Source: Microbulbifer sp. GL-2
GTDB taxonomy: Bacteria; Pseudomonadota; Gammaproteobacteria; Pseudomonadales; Cellvibrionaceae
DNA length: 64,000 nucleotides
Direction: 5' to 3'
NCBI RefSeq assembly: GCF_007183175.1
Contig: NZ_AP019807.1
Location: 3,220,001 to 3,284,000, forward strand
Below, one piece after another: positions 33,895 to 41,542 of this stretch; the first letter of the stretch is position 1; the number at the start of each line of letters is the position of its first letter. The notes beneath the pieces are model-generated. The model saw only the letters and a list, made by a program, of their open reading frames with translations, was not told where the DNA came from and did no database searches. Made by a program: the position numbers and the translations under genes.

Positions 33895-34297
33895 CAGGTT
33901 TCCACAAAAAAATACCAAAAATAATTAATGGAATAAAAAAGCATCAGTTTCTGTTCAGAAAATAATTACCGGTAATTCGCCTGGCTAATTTTCCGGCGAA
34001 AAAGTGAGAGTTTTTTATGCTTTTGGGAGGCTGATACTTAAAGACGGCAGGAAAAATTTTCAAAAACGATAAAAGTTAAATTTCGAATTGTTCTTGGGTG
34101 TTTGTTGGTTGCAGTAGATTTATTTACAGCTGGAAAAAACATCAAAAAATGATTTGTGGGGTTAGCTAACATCCGTTGAGAGTGGATTTATTTTGGTATG
34201 AAATTTTGATTGCCAGCCTTTAGCGCAGCTTGTTTCTTTTGGGTGTGGTTTTAGCGGCAGTGTCGAGGAAGGGGGGAGGGATAAAAATTATATTCAC
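33895..34297. other. AT-rich spacer between the two tRNA operon copies
   Basis: About 400 bp with long A/T runs, no supported gene and no obvious mobile-element end. Confidence 0.5.
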
Positions 34298-34301
34298 ATA
34301 C

Positions 34302-34335
34302 AAAAAAGCCCCGCTCTTTCGAGCAGGGCTTTTCT
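34302..34335 (-). terminator. terminator of tRNA operon copy 2
   Basis: The same hairpin as at 33610-33643. On the minus strand the T tract remains intact (complement of AAAAAA), while the opposite side has one substitution, so leftward termination should be unaffected. Confidence 0.88.
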
Positions 34336-34340
34336 GTATG

Positions 34341-34417
34341 TGGCGGACCGGACGGGACTCGAACCCGCGACCTCCGGCGTGACAGGCCGGCATTCTAACC
34401 AACTGAACTACCGGTCC
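34341..34417 (-). tRNA. tRNA-Asp (GTC), copy 2
   Basis: Identical to the tRNA-Asp at 33649-33725, with the same acceptor, anticodon loop and encoded CCA. Confidence 0.96.
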
Positions 34418-34465
34418 GCATTCCTGCTTCTCTTTAAGTATCTTGCCTGGCAAGAGTAAGAGAAG

Positions 34466-34541
34466 TGGTGGGTGGTACAGGGGTCGAACCTGTGACCTAC
34501 GGCTTGTAAGGCCGTCGCTCTCCCAACTGAGCTAACCACCC
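34466..34541 (-). tRNA. tRNA-Val (TAC), copy 2
   Basis: Identical to the tRNA-Val at 33774-33849, and the first gene of the second operon copy. Confidence 0.96.
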
Positions 34542-34558
34542 CGTGTCAGGAGCTGCGT

Positions 34559-34586
34559 ATCTTAATGATATTCTTCCCGGCGTCAA
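34559..34586 (-). promoter_or_regulatory. promoter of tRNA operon copy 2
   Basis: -35 TTGACG (34586-34581) and -10 TAAGAT (34564-34559) are spaced by 16 bp on the minus strand. The -10 is inside the repeat. The -35 is outside it but conserved in position and sequence, apart from its last base. Confidence 0.75.
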
Positions 34587-34706
34587 CGCCTTTTTTGAAT
34601 TTTTTTTTGTCTTTCAATGAGTTAAGGCGATTAACTGTGAAATCGTGGGCGTGTCCGGCGAGAGACGACACTGTTATAATCAGCCAAATTTCCCATGGAT
34701 TAACGC

Positions 34707-35246
34707 GTGAGAGAAGCTGTGAGAGAAAAGAGTTGGCTGGGCCAAATCCTTTTAGCAATGGCGGCTCTGTGCCTGTCCGTTGCAGTTCAGGCAGTGGTGG
34801 AGACCGAAAAATTGTCCTCACCGGAATTGGAGGCACGCTATCGGGTGCTGATTGAGGAGATGCGCTGTCCAAAGTGCCAGAACCAGAACCTGGCCGATTC
34901 GGATGCATCCATCTCGGGAGACCTGCGCCGGGAGATTCGCCGGTTGTTGGAAGAGGGGTTCTCGGACAAGGAAATCGTTGACTACATGGTGGCACGCTAT
35001 GGGGATTTTGTTCTCTATCGCCCACCTGTACAGAGCAATACTTTGGCTTTGTGGCTGGCCCCAGGGGTGTTCGCGTTAGTGGGCCTATTGGCGTTGATCA
35101 TTATCGTAGTGCGATCCAGCAGTGGAACAGGTGCGAGCCAGGGTGATGGTAGTGGCGCGCTGACCGAAGATGAGCGACGTAAGTTGAAGAAGTTGCTGGG
35201 TGAAGATCCCAGTGATTTGACTGATGGTGGGAAGAAGAGCAAATGA
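34707..35246 (+). CDS. ccmH: cytochrome c maturation protein CcmH
   Basis: The 179-residue protein starts at GTG and has a signal-anchor N-terminus. The redox motif RCPKCQNQNLADS (Cys54, Cys57) is followed by a three-helix bundle and a transmembrane segment (about 112-136). It reduces apocytochrome heme-binding cysteines together with CcmG, and hands over to CcmF. The C-terminal CcmI-like part is separate here, as in the pseudomonad CcmH(CycL)/CcmI(CycH) arrangement. It overlaps ccmI by 4 nt. Confidence 0.95.
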   Translation: MREAVREKSWLGQILLAMAALCLSVAVQAVVETEKLSSPELEARYRVLIEEMRCPKCQNQNLADSDASISGDLRREIRRLLEEGFSDKEIVDYMVARYGDFVLYRPPVQSNTLALWLAPGVFALVGLLALIIIVVRSSSGTGASQGDGSGALTEDERRKLKKLLGEDPSDLTDGGKKSK

Positions 35247-36469
35247 CTGATATCTGGTTTGGTTTGGCGATCCTGTTACTGCTGCTGGCCTTTGTCTTCC
35301 TGCTACCGGGGTGGCGGGCCGCTGGTGCGCGGCGCTTGGGTGGGAATAAGCGTGAGGCCCTGGCAGAACTATATCGTGAGCGTTCTCGGGAATTACGTGC
35401 GGCCGTGCAGAGCGGCGCTATGGATGAAAAACAGTTTGACCAGCTCGAGGCGGAGTTGGCTCGCGAGCTCCTCAGTGCCCAGGAAGAGGCGCAGTCCACG
35501 GCACCTTCCCGGCGCGGTGCCGGCCTTCTGCTTGGGCTGGCAATATTAGTGCCGGCAATGACAGTTGGTGCTTATATCTGGTCCGATCGACCCAGTGAAG
35601 TGGCGTTTTATCGTGAAATGCTAGCCAGTCAGCAAGGGCAGGCAGATGCAGCCGCCGAAGAGCGGATCACCAGCCAGCTCAAGGCGCGAACTGAAAGCCA
35701 CCCGGAAGACTTGAGTGGTCGCTATGTGCTGGCGCAAAGGCTGTTGATGAGTGGGGATATTGCCGGAGCCGTGGATGCCTATCGCTATGTTGTGGAGCGT
35801 GAGCCCCAGGCTGCTTCTGTGAAAGCCGAGCTGGCCCAGGCGCTGTTTTTTGCTGGTGGCTCAAAGATGACTGATGAGATACAGCTACTTGTTAGCCAGG
35901 TTCTCGAGTCCCAGCCGGGTAATGGCACAGCGCTGGGCTTGGCGGGAATTGCTGCCTATGAAGGTGGAGACTATCGCAAAGCACGCGAGCATTGGCAGGG
36001 TGCTTTGCAGCAGCTGGCTCCTGGGTCGGCAGCGGCCGAAGCGCTTGCCGCAGGTGTAGCCCGAGCCGAAAAGGCGCTGGCTGATGCTGGTGAGCCAGTG
36101 ATCGTTGCGCACGATTCCAGTGATAAATCAGGCCCTGAAATCCGTGTTCAGGTTAGCTTGGACAGCAGCGTCGAGGTTGAGGCTTCCACACCTGTATTTA
36201 TCTATGCGAGAAGTTCTGAGAGTCCAATGCCGCTGGCGATTGTGCGGCTAACAGCCGGCCAACTACCGACAGAGGTAGTACTGGATGAATCCCGGGCGAT
36301 GATGCCGGGTCGCTCTATTTCGACGGTGGACTCTGTGCAGCTGGTTGCCCGTTTGGCTCTGCATGGCGATGCGCGCCCGGCAGCCGGAGACTGGCAGGGC
36401 ACAATTAAAACTCTGCCTAAGGCCAATTGGAGTAAGGCGCAGTCCATTACGATTGACCAGCAGTTGTAG
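35243..36469 (+). CDS. ccmI: cytochrome c maturation protein CcmI (CycH)
   Basis: The 408-residue protein has two transmembrane segments (about 1-22 and 91-112), with the basic/coiled region GNKREALAELYRERSRELRAAV between them. A periplasmic TPR domain follows (LSGRYVLAQRLLMSGDIAGAVDAYRY, PGNGTALGLAGIAAYEGGDYRKAREHW). A C-terminal beta domain begins GPEIRVQVSLDSSV. CcmI holds the C-terminal helix of apocytochromes c for the CcmF/H ligation complex. Translation is coupled to ccmH by overlap. Confidence 0.93.
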   Translation: MTDIWFGLAILLLLLAFVFLLPGWRAAGARRLGGNKREALAELYRERSRELRAAVQSGAMDEKQFDQLEAELARELLSAQEEAQSTAPSRRGAGLLLGLAILVPAMTVGAYIWSDRPSEVAFYREMLASQQGQADAAAEERITSQLKARTESHPEDLSGRYVLAQRLLMSGDIAGAVDAYRYVVEREPQAASVKAELAQALFFAGGSKMTDEIQLLVSQVLESQPGNGTALGLAGIAAYEGGDYRKAREHWQGALQQLAPGSAAAEALAAGVARAEKALADAGEPVIVAHDSSDKSGPEIRVQVSLDSSVEVEASTPVFIYARSSESPMPLAIVRLTAGQLPTEVVLDESRAMMPGRSISTVDSVQLVARLALHGDARPAAGDWQGTIKTLPKANWSKAQSITIDQQL

Positions 36470-36838
36470 CGGACAAAATTCTGGAGTCCAGCAGCTTCTT
36501 TCCCTGCCGGCCAAATGTCGGCAGCTGCGGCTGTTATGTATTACTTTGTATTGTGGTGTATTGCGGCTCGAGAACTTGTTGACGTCTAAATGGTCACAGG
36601 CGCAAGATGAAATTACGCAGCAGTGGTGGCTTTTGGCTGATTCGCTGGATGATTGTGTTGGCCTTGAGTACCAGTTGTGGCTGTTTAGTGATCTTGACTT
36701 GACCGCTGGCCATTCCGGCCGATAATCCGCTTGAAATGTAACTGTGAAGAATTGCGCTGAAAGCCCAGGCAGCGCCATGTACAATTGAGTGTTTGGTGAT
36801 CGGGCCGGCAAAGATAAAAATACCGAGTTAAAGAATAC
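36470..36838. other. intergenic region between ccmI and smc
   Basis: About 370 bp without a supported gene. It should contain the smc-zipA-ligA promoter. No clear terminator for ccmI was found. Confidence 0.4.
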
Positions 36839-39800
36839 ATGCGTCTGAAGTGCATCAAACTTGCGGGCTTCAAGTCCTTTGTTGACCCCACTACTGTCTT
36901 TTTTCCTACAAACCTTAACTCGGTGGTAGGTCCCAATGGGTGTGGGAAATCCAACACCATTGATGCTGTGCGCTGGGTGATGGGGGAATCGTCAGCAAAG
37001 AACCTGCGCGGTGACTCCATGACGGATGTCATTTTCAATGGTTCCAGCGGGCGTAAACCTGTAGGTCAGGCCTCTATCGAACTGATTTTTGATAACTCCG
37101 CGGGCAAACTTTCCGGGACTTACGCTGCCTTCACTGAGATTTCTGTAAAGCGCAAAGTGACCCGCGAAGGACAGAATAACTATTACCTCAACGGTGAAAA
37201 ATGTCGCCGCCGGGATGTGACAGACCTGTTCCTGGGTACCGGCCTCGGTCCTCGCAGCTATGCGATTATCGAGCAGGGCATGATTTCCAAGTTGATTGAG
37301 GCCAAGCCGGAGGAACTGCGGGTCTATATCGAAGAAGCTGCCGGTATTTCCAAGTATAAGGAGCGCCGTCGCGATACTGAAAATCGCATGCGCCGCACCA
37401 ATGAAAACCTGGAGCGCCTCACAGATATTCGCGATGAACTGGAACGCCAGCTATCGCGCCTGGAGCGGCAATCTGCTGCCGCGGAGAAATACAGTCGTTT
37501 CAAAGAGGAGGAGCGCAGCCACAAGGCAAATCTGCAAGTTCTGAAATACCGTGATCTCAATGAGCAGAGCACTGCGAAACAACAGCAGATTGGCGAGCTC
37601 GAACTGACCGTTGAAGAGCTGGTGACCCGCCAAGTGCGCTGCGATACCGGCATTGAGCAAAAACGCGTTGGTTATCACGAGTTGTCTGATGGCTTTAATG
37701 AGGTTCAAGGGCGTTTTTACGCAGTTGGCGGTGATATTGCACGTCTTGAGCAGAGTATCGCCCACGCTCGTGAACGCTCCAGCCGGCTGCACTCTGACAT
37801 GGCGCAGACTGAGCAAGAGTTCCGCGAGGCAGAGAGCAACCTGGAGGTGGATCGCGAGAAGGCTGCTCAGTTCGAAGAAGAGCTGGAAGTGATTGTACCG
37901 GACCTGGAAATGGCCCTCGCTGCCGAAGAGGAATCTGCCAGCGGCCTGCTCGAAGCCGAAGAGCAGATGCGCAATTGGCAGAACGAGTGGGACCAGTTCA
38001 ACCAGGGAGCCTCCGGTTCCCGCCAGAAGGCAGAGGTACAGCAGTCGCGTATCCAGCATCTGGAGACGTCCGGGCAGCGGTTACTCGAACGCATCAACAA
38101 ACTCGTCGCAGAGCAGTCCAGCTTGCAGGTCTCCGAGAGTGATGAGGAGACCCTGCAGCTGAATGAGCAGCTCGCCGAAATGGAAATGCAGATCCAGGAG
38201 CGCCGTGAAGAAGCTGCTGAGCGGCGCGAAACCCTTGATGCCTTGCGCTCCCGCGAGCGAGAACTGGCAACGGATCTGGACCAGTTGCGCCTGCAATTGC
38301 AGACCGGTCGCGGCCGTCAGGCCTCCCTGGAAGCGCTGCAACAGGCCGCACTGGGGCAGGGCAAGGCCGTGGAGGGCTGGCTACAGCAGCAGTCGCTGGC
38401 CGACAAACCGCGTCTCGCCGATCAGATCCAGGCCCAGGCCGGATGGGAGACGGCGGTTGAGACAATACTGGGAACACAATTACAAGCGGTCTGCGTAGAC
38501 CAGCTCGACAGCCTTGCAGAAGGGTTGGGCCAGTTACAGAGTGGTCAGGCAGTTTTTATTGACGGTGCCAGTGTGACCGAGTCTTCTGCCAATACTCTGC
38601 CTGCGCTGGCCAGTGTGGTGCAGGGGCCCGTCTCTCTCACTGGTCTGCTCTCCGGTATTTACACCACCGAAAACCTCGCGGAGGCGCTGGCAAAGCGTGC
38701 CGGGCTACAGGCTCATGAATCCATTGTGACTCGCGATGGACTCTGGTTGGGGCCGAACTGGCTGCGGGTGAGCCGGGCCAGCGAAGCGGAGTCTGGAGTG
38801 CTTGCGCGCAAGCAGGAGCTTGAGGCGCTGGCACAGGAAATCACACTGTGTGAAGAGCAGATAGAAAGTCTCAGTGAGCAGCGAGAGGCGATGCGTGGCC
38901 AGTCCGCAGACTTAGAGCGCGCAATTGAGCAGGCACGCATGGACTCCGAGCAATTTGGTCGACGCGAAGCGGAGTTGCGCAGCCAGCTGTCTGCCCGACG
39001 CGCCCGCGCCGAACAAATGAATGAACGTCGCACCCGTATTGAGCAGGAAATTGTTGAGGTGCGTGAACAGCAGGAGCTGGAGGGGGAGTCCCTTTCGGAA
39101 GCGCGCCTGTTGCTTCAAGAAGCAGTGGAAGCCATGAGCGATGATACCGATCGTCGTGAAACGCTAATGGCGCGTCGCGAGGAATTGCGCGAAGCTTTGG
39201 ATGCCGCTCGTCAACGCGCTCGGGAGGATAAAGATCGCGCTCACGAGCTGGCTATGCGTGAGCAATCAGTGCGCACACAAATGGTCTCTCTGGAGCGCAC
39301 CCTGCAAGTGATGAACGAGCAGCTCGAACGTTTGCGTATGCGTCGCACCCAGCTGCAGGAGCAAATGGCTGAGACCGAGGACCCTTCCCAGGATTTCCAG
39401 GCGGAACTGGAGGAGAGGCTGGGCGAGCGCATTGAGGTGGAAACGGAACTGGCCGAAGCGCGCAAGAAGCTTGAGGAAGTGGAGACCGGTCTGCGTGAGC
39501 AGGAGCAGGAGCGCCACAAGGTTGAAGCGGCCTTGCAGGGAGTGCGCGCCCAGCTGGAGCAGGAGCGTCTTGCCGCGCAAACCCTGGAGGTGCAGCGCAA
39601 CGGCTTGGTCGAGCAGTTGCGCGAGAGTGATCACGATGTGGAGCAGCTGCTTGAGCAGTTGTCCGGTGATTTGACTATCGCCCAGGTACAGGAAGATTTG
39701 GAGCTGGTAGCTGCGCGTATCTCGCGCCTGGGGCCGATTAACCTCGCAGCTATCGATGAATACAAACAGGAGTCTGAGCGCAAGAATTATTTAGATCGCC

Positions 39801-40342
39801 AGCATGGTGATCTGATGGATGCTCTGGAGACTCTGGAAAATGCAATCAAGAAAATCGATAAGGAGACGAGAGCCCGCTTTAAGGAGACCTTTGATCAGGT
39901 CAATGCCGGGCTGCAGGAACTGTTTCCAAAAGTATTTGGGGGCGGTAACGCTTACCTGGAGCTCACTGGTGAAGACCTGCTCGATACTGGAATCGCGATC
40001 ATGGCGCGCCCACCGGGCAAGCGCAACAGTACTATTCACCTGCTGTCTGGTGGGGAAAAGGCACTTACGGCGATCGCCCTGGTTTTCTCTATTTTCCGTC
40101 TGAATCCGGCACCTTTCTGTATGCTGGATGAGGTGGATGCTCCTCTCGATGATGCTAACGTAGGTCGCTACGCACGAATGGTTAAAGAAATGTCAGAACA
40201 CGTTCAGTTCATCTATATTACCCACAACAAGATCGCAATGGAGATGGCGGATCAGCTGTTAGGTGTGACCATGCATGAGCCGGGTGTATCTCGCCTGGTG
40301 TCAGTGAATGTGGAAGAAGCCGCTGAGCTGGCTTCCGCATAA
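36839..40342 (+). CDS. smc: chromosome segregation protein SMC
   Basis: This is a 1167-residue canonical SMC with an N-terminal ATPase half (Walker A GPNGCGKSN near 32-40). Two long coiled-coil arms rich in Glu/Gln/Arg flank a hinge (about 510-640, around VEGWLQQQSLADKPRLADQ). The C-terminal half has the signature LLSGGEKALTAIAL and Walker B FCMLDEVDAPLDD. It organises and segregates the nucleoid with ScpAB, which are not in the window. zipA follows after 25 nt, as in pseudomonads. Confidence 0.97.
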   Translation: MRLKCIKLAGFKSFVDPTTVFFPTNLNSVVGPNGCGKSNTIDAVRWVMGESSAKNLRGDSMTDVIFNGSSGRKPVGQASIELIFDNSAGKLSGTYAAFTEISVKRKVTREGQNNYYLNGEKCRRRDVTDLFLGTGLGPRSYAIIEQGMISKLIEAKPEELRVYIEEAAGISKYKERRRDTENRMRRTNENLERLTDIRDELERQLSRLERQSAAAEKYSRFKEEERSHKANLQVLKYRDLNEQSTAKQQQIGELELTVEELVTRQVRCDTGIEQKRVGYHELSDGFNEVQGRFYAVGGDIARLEQSIAHARERSSRLHSDMAQTEQEFREAESNLEVDREKAAQFEEELEVIVPDLEMALAAEEESASGLLEAEEQMRNWQNEWDQFNQGASGSRQKAEVQQSRIQHLETSGQRLLERINKLVAEQSSLQVSESDEETLQLNEQLAEMEMQIQERREEAAERRETLDALRSRERELATDLDQLRLQLQTGRGRQASLEALQQAALGQGKAVEGWLQQQSLADKPRLADQIQAQAGWETAVETILGTQLQAVCVDQLDSLAEGLGQLQSGQAVFIDGASVTESSANTLPALASVVQGPVSLTGLLSGIYTTENLAEALAKRAGLQAHESIVTRDGLWLGPNWLRVSRASEAESGVLARKQELEALAQEITLCEEQIESLSEQREAMRGQSADLERAIEQARMDSEQFGRREAELRSQLSARRARAEQMNERRTRIEQEIVEVREQQELEGESLSEARLLLQEAVEAMSDDTDRRETLMARREELREALDAARQRAREDKDRAHELAMREQSVRTQMVSLERTLQVMNEQLERLRMRRTQLQEQMAETEDPSQDFQAELEERLGERIEVETELAEARKKLEEVETGLREQEQERHKVEAALQGVRAQLEQERLAAQTLEVQRNGLVEQLRESDHDVEQLLEQLSGDLTIAQVQEDLELVAARISRLGPINLAAIDEYKQESERKNYLDRQHGDLMDALETLENAIKKIDKETRARFKETFDQVNAGLQELFPKVFGGGNAYLELTGEDLLDTGIAIMARPPGKRNSTIHLLSGGEKALTAIALVFSIFRLNPAPFCMLDEVDAPLDDANVGRYARMVKEMSEHVQFIYITHNKIAMEMADQLLGVTMHEPGVSRLVSVNVEEAAELASA

Positions 40343-40367
40343 AAGCGTAAAAGGAGAGACGCTTAAA

Positions 40368-41405
40368 ATGGATAACTGGCTGGTTACAATCCTTGTCGTG
40401 GTACTGCTTATAGCGGTGCTGGATGGAGTGCGCCGCGCAATACTGCGGCAGCGGGCGGCTGTAAAAGTCTCCCGGAATTTATCCAAAGCGATGCAATCTG
40501 AGGTCGACAGTGAGGCGGATCCCGTTTCCAAAGTGGAGCCCATGCCCCCGGTTGAAGAAACCCCGAAGAATTTCCAGGAGGAACAGCCGCAGAGGCAGGC
40601 TAATAGTGAATTGCCCGGGCAAGTGCGCGTGGTCCAGCGCCGTGCCATGGAGGATGCCCTGCATGTAAATCGCCAGGTACAGGAGAGCTTTATCTCCTCG
40701 CGCAAACCGCTCGCCGGCAGCACGCCGCAGCGCAGAGTGGAAGAGCAGGGTGTACTGGACCTCGATGAGCAGGTGCCCACTCTGATGGAATCCGTAAGCG
40801 AGGAACATCGCTGTGAGCCAGAGCTGGATGAATCCGGAAGCCTGCAAGCCATCAGCAGGGAGGCGGCAGCTGTTGGAGTTTCCCGCGAAAATGAGCCGCT
40901 GATGCACCGCGAACCAGGTGCGCAAATGCCATCGGCTGAAGAGTACCCTGAGGAAAGGGCAGCTGTACGCGATGAGGTTTTGGTCATCAATGTGATGGCA
41001 CCAGAAGGGGATTATTTTGAGGGCAACGATCTGCTGCGTGTGATGGTTGCCTCAGGTATGCGTTTCGGTGAAATGAATATCTTTCACTACCACGAGGGTG
41101 GTGGTGCCGATGGAGCGGTTATTTTCAGTCTGGCCAATATTGTTGTGCCGGGGGTATTTGATCTTGCGCAGATGGAGGAGTTTGCCACACCCGGAGTCAG
41201 CCTGTTTCTGGCACTACCGGTTGAGGGGGAGGCGATTAAGGCTTTCGACCAGTTGCTGTCCACTGCTTACACCATTGCCAAGCTGCTCGGTGGCGAACTG
41301 AAGGATGAAAACCGCAGTGTTTTTACCTTGCAGACTGCCGAGCATTACCGCCAGCGTGTAATGGAATACCAGCGCCGCCGGGCACTGGCCATGGCGCAGA
41401 ATTAA
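40368..41405 (+). CDS. zipA: cell division protein ZipA
   Basis: The product is 345 residues, with ATG at 40368 after AAAGGAGA. An N-terminal membrane anchor (about 3-20, NWLVTILVVVLLIAVLDGVRRA) is followed by a Pro/Glu/Gln-rich linker (about 30-215). A C-terminal FtsZ-binding domain has VINVMAPEGDYFEGNDLLRVM, GEMNIFHYHE and YTIAKLLGGELKDENRS. It tethers FtsZ to the inner membrane at the septum. It lies between smc and ligA, a conserved gammaproteobacterial order. Confidence 0.94.
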   Translation: MDNWLVTILVVVLLIAVLDGVRRAILRQRAAVKVSRNLSKAMQSEVDSEADPVSKVEPMPPVEETPKNFQEEQPQRQANSELPGQVRVVQRRAMEDALHVNRQVQESFISSRKPLAGSTPQRRVEEQGVLDLDEQVPTLMESVSEEHRCEPELDESGSLQAISREAAAVGVSRENEPLMHREPGAQMPSAEEYPEERAAVRDEVLVINVMAPEGDYFEGNDLLRVMVASGMRFGEMNIFHYHEGGGADGAVIFSLANIVVPGVFDLAQMEEFATPGVSLFLALPVEGEAIKAFDQLLSTAYTIAKLLGGELKDENRSVFTLQTAEHYRQRVMEYQRRRALAMAQN

Positions 41406-41430
41406 TAGCAAACTTCTTTATTTATTGATA

Positions 41431-41490
41431 GCAGCGGCCCCAGGCCGCGGTTGAACCCCTGGGGTTTTAGCCGCGAGCTGGGGCCGCTGC
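41431..41490. repeat. 60-bp inverted repeat between zipA and ligA
   Basis: GCAGCGGCCCCAG (41431-41443) is the exact complement of CTGGGGCCGCTGC (41478-41490). The sequence between forms a second stem (CGCGG..AACCCC with GGGGTT..CCGCG). The whole folds into one long hairpin. No T run follows on either strand, so this is not a standard Rho-independent terminator. Confidence 0.85.
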
Positions 41491-41542
41491 TGTATATCAA
41501 GTTTAATTTTTTAAATTAATCCGTTTTTCATTCGAACAATTG

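Larger units (their letters stand above)
34298..34572 (-). repeat. 275-bp direct repeat, copy 2 (tRNA-Asp/tRNA-Val operon)
   Basis: The second copy of the segment at 33606-33880, offset by 692 bp. It is identical apart from one base in the terminator tail. Confidence 0.95.

Noticed and set aside
34707..36469. Possibility that ccmH/ccmI here are a second copy, with another set after ccmG
   Set aside because: No ccmH or ccmI sequence follows ccmG in this window; the next gene is IMPACT. Other copies outside the window cannot be excluded.
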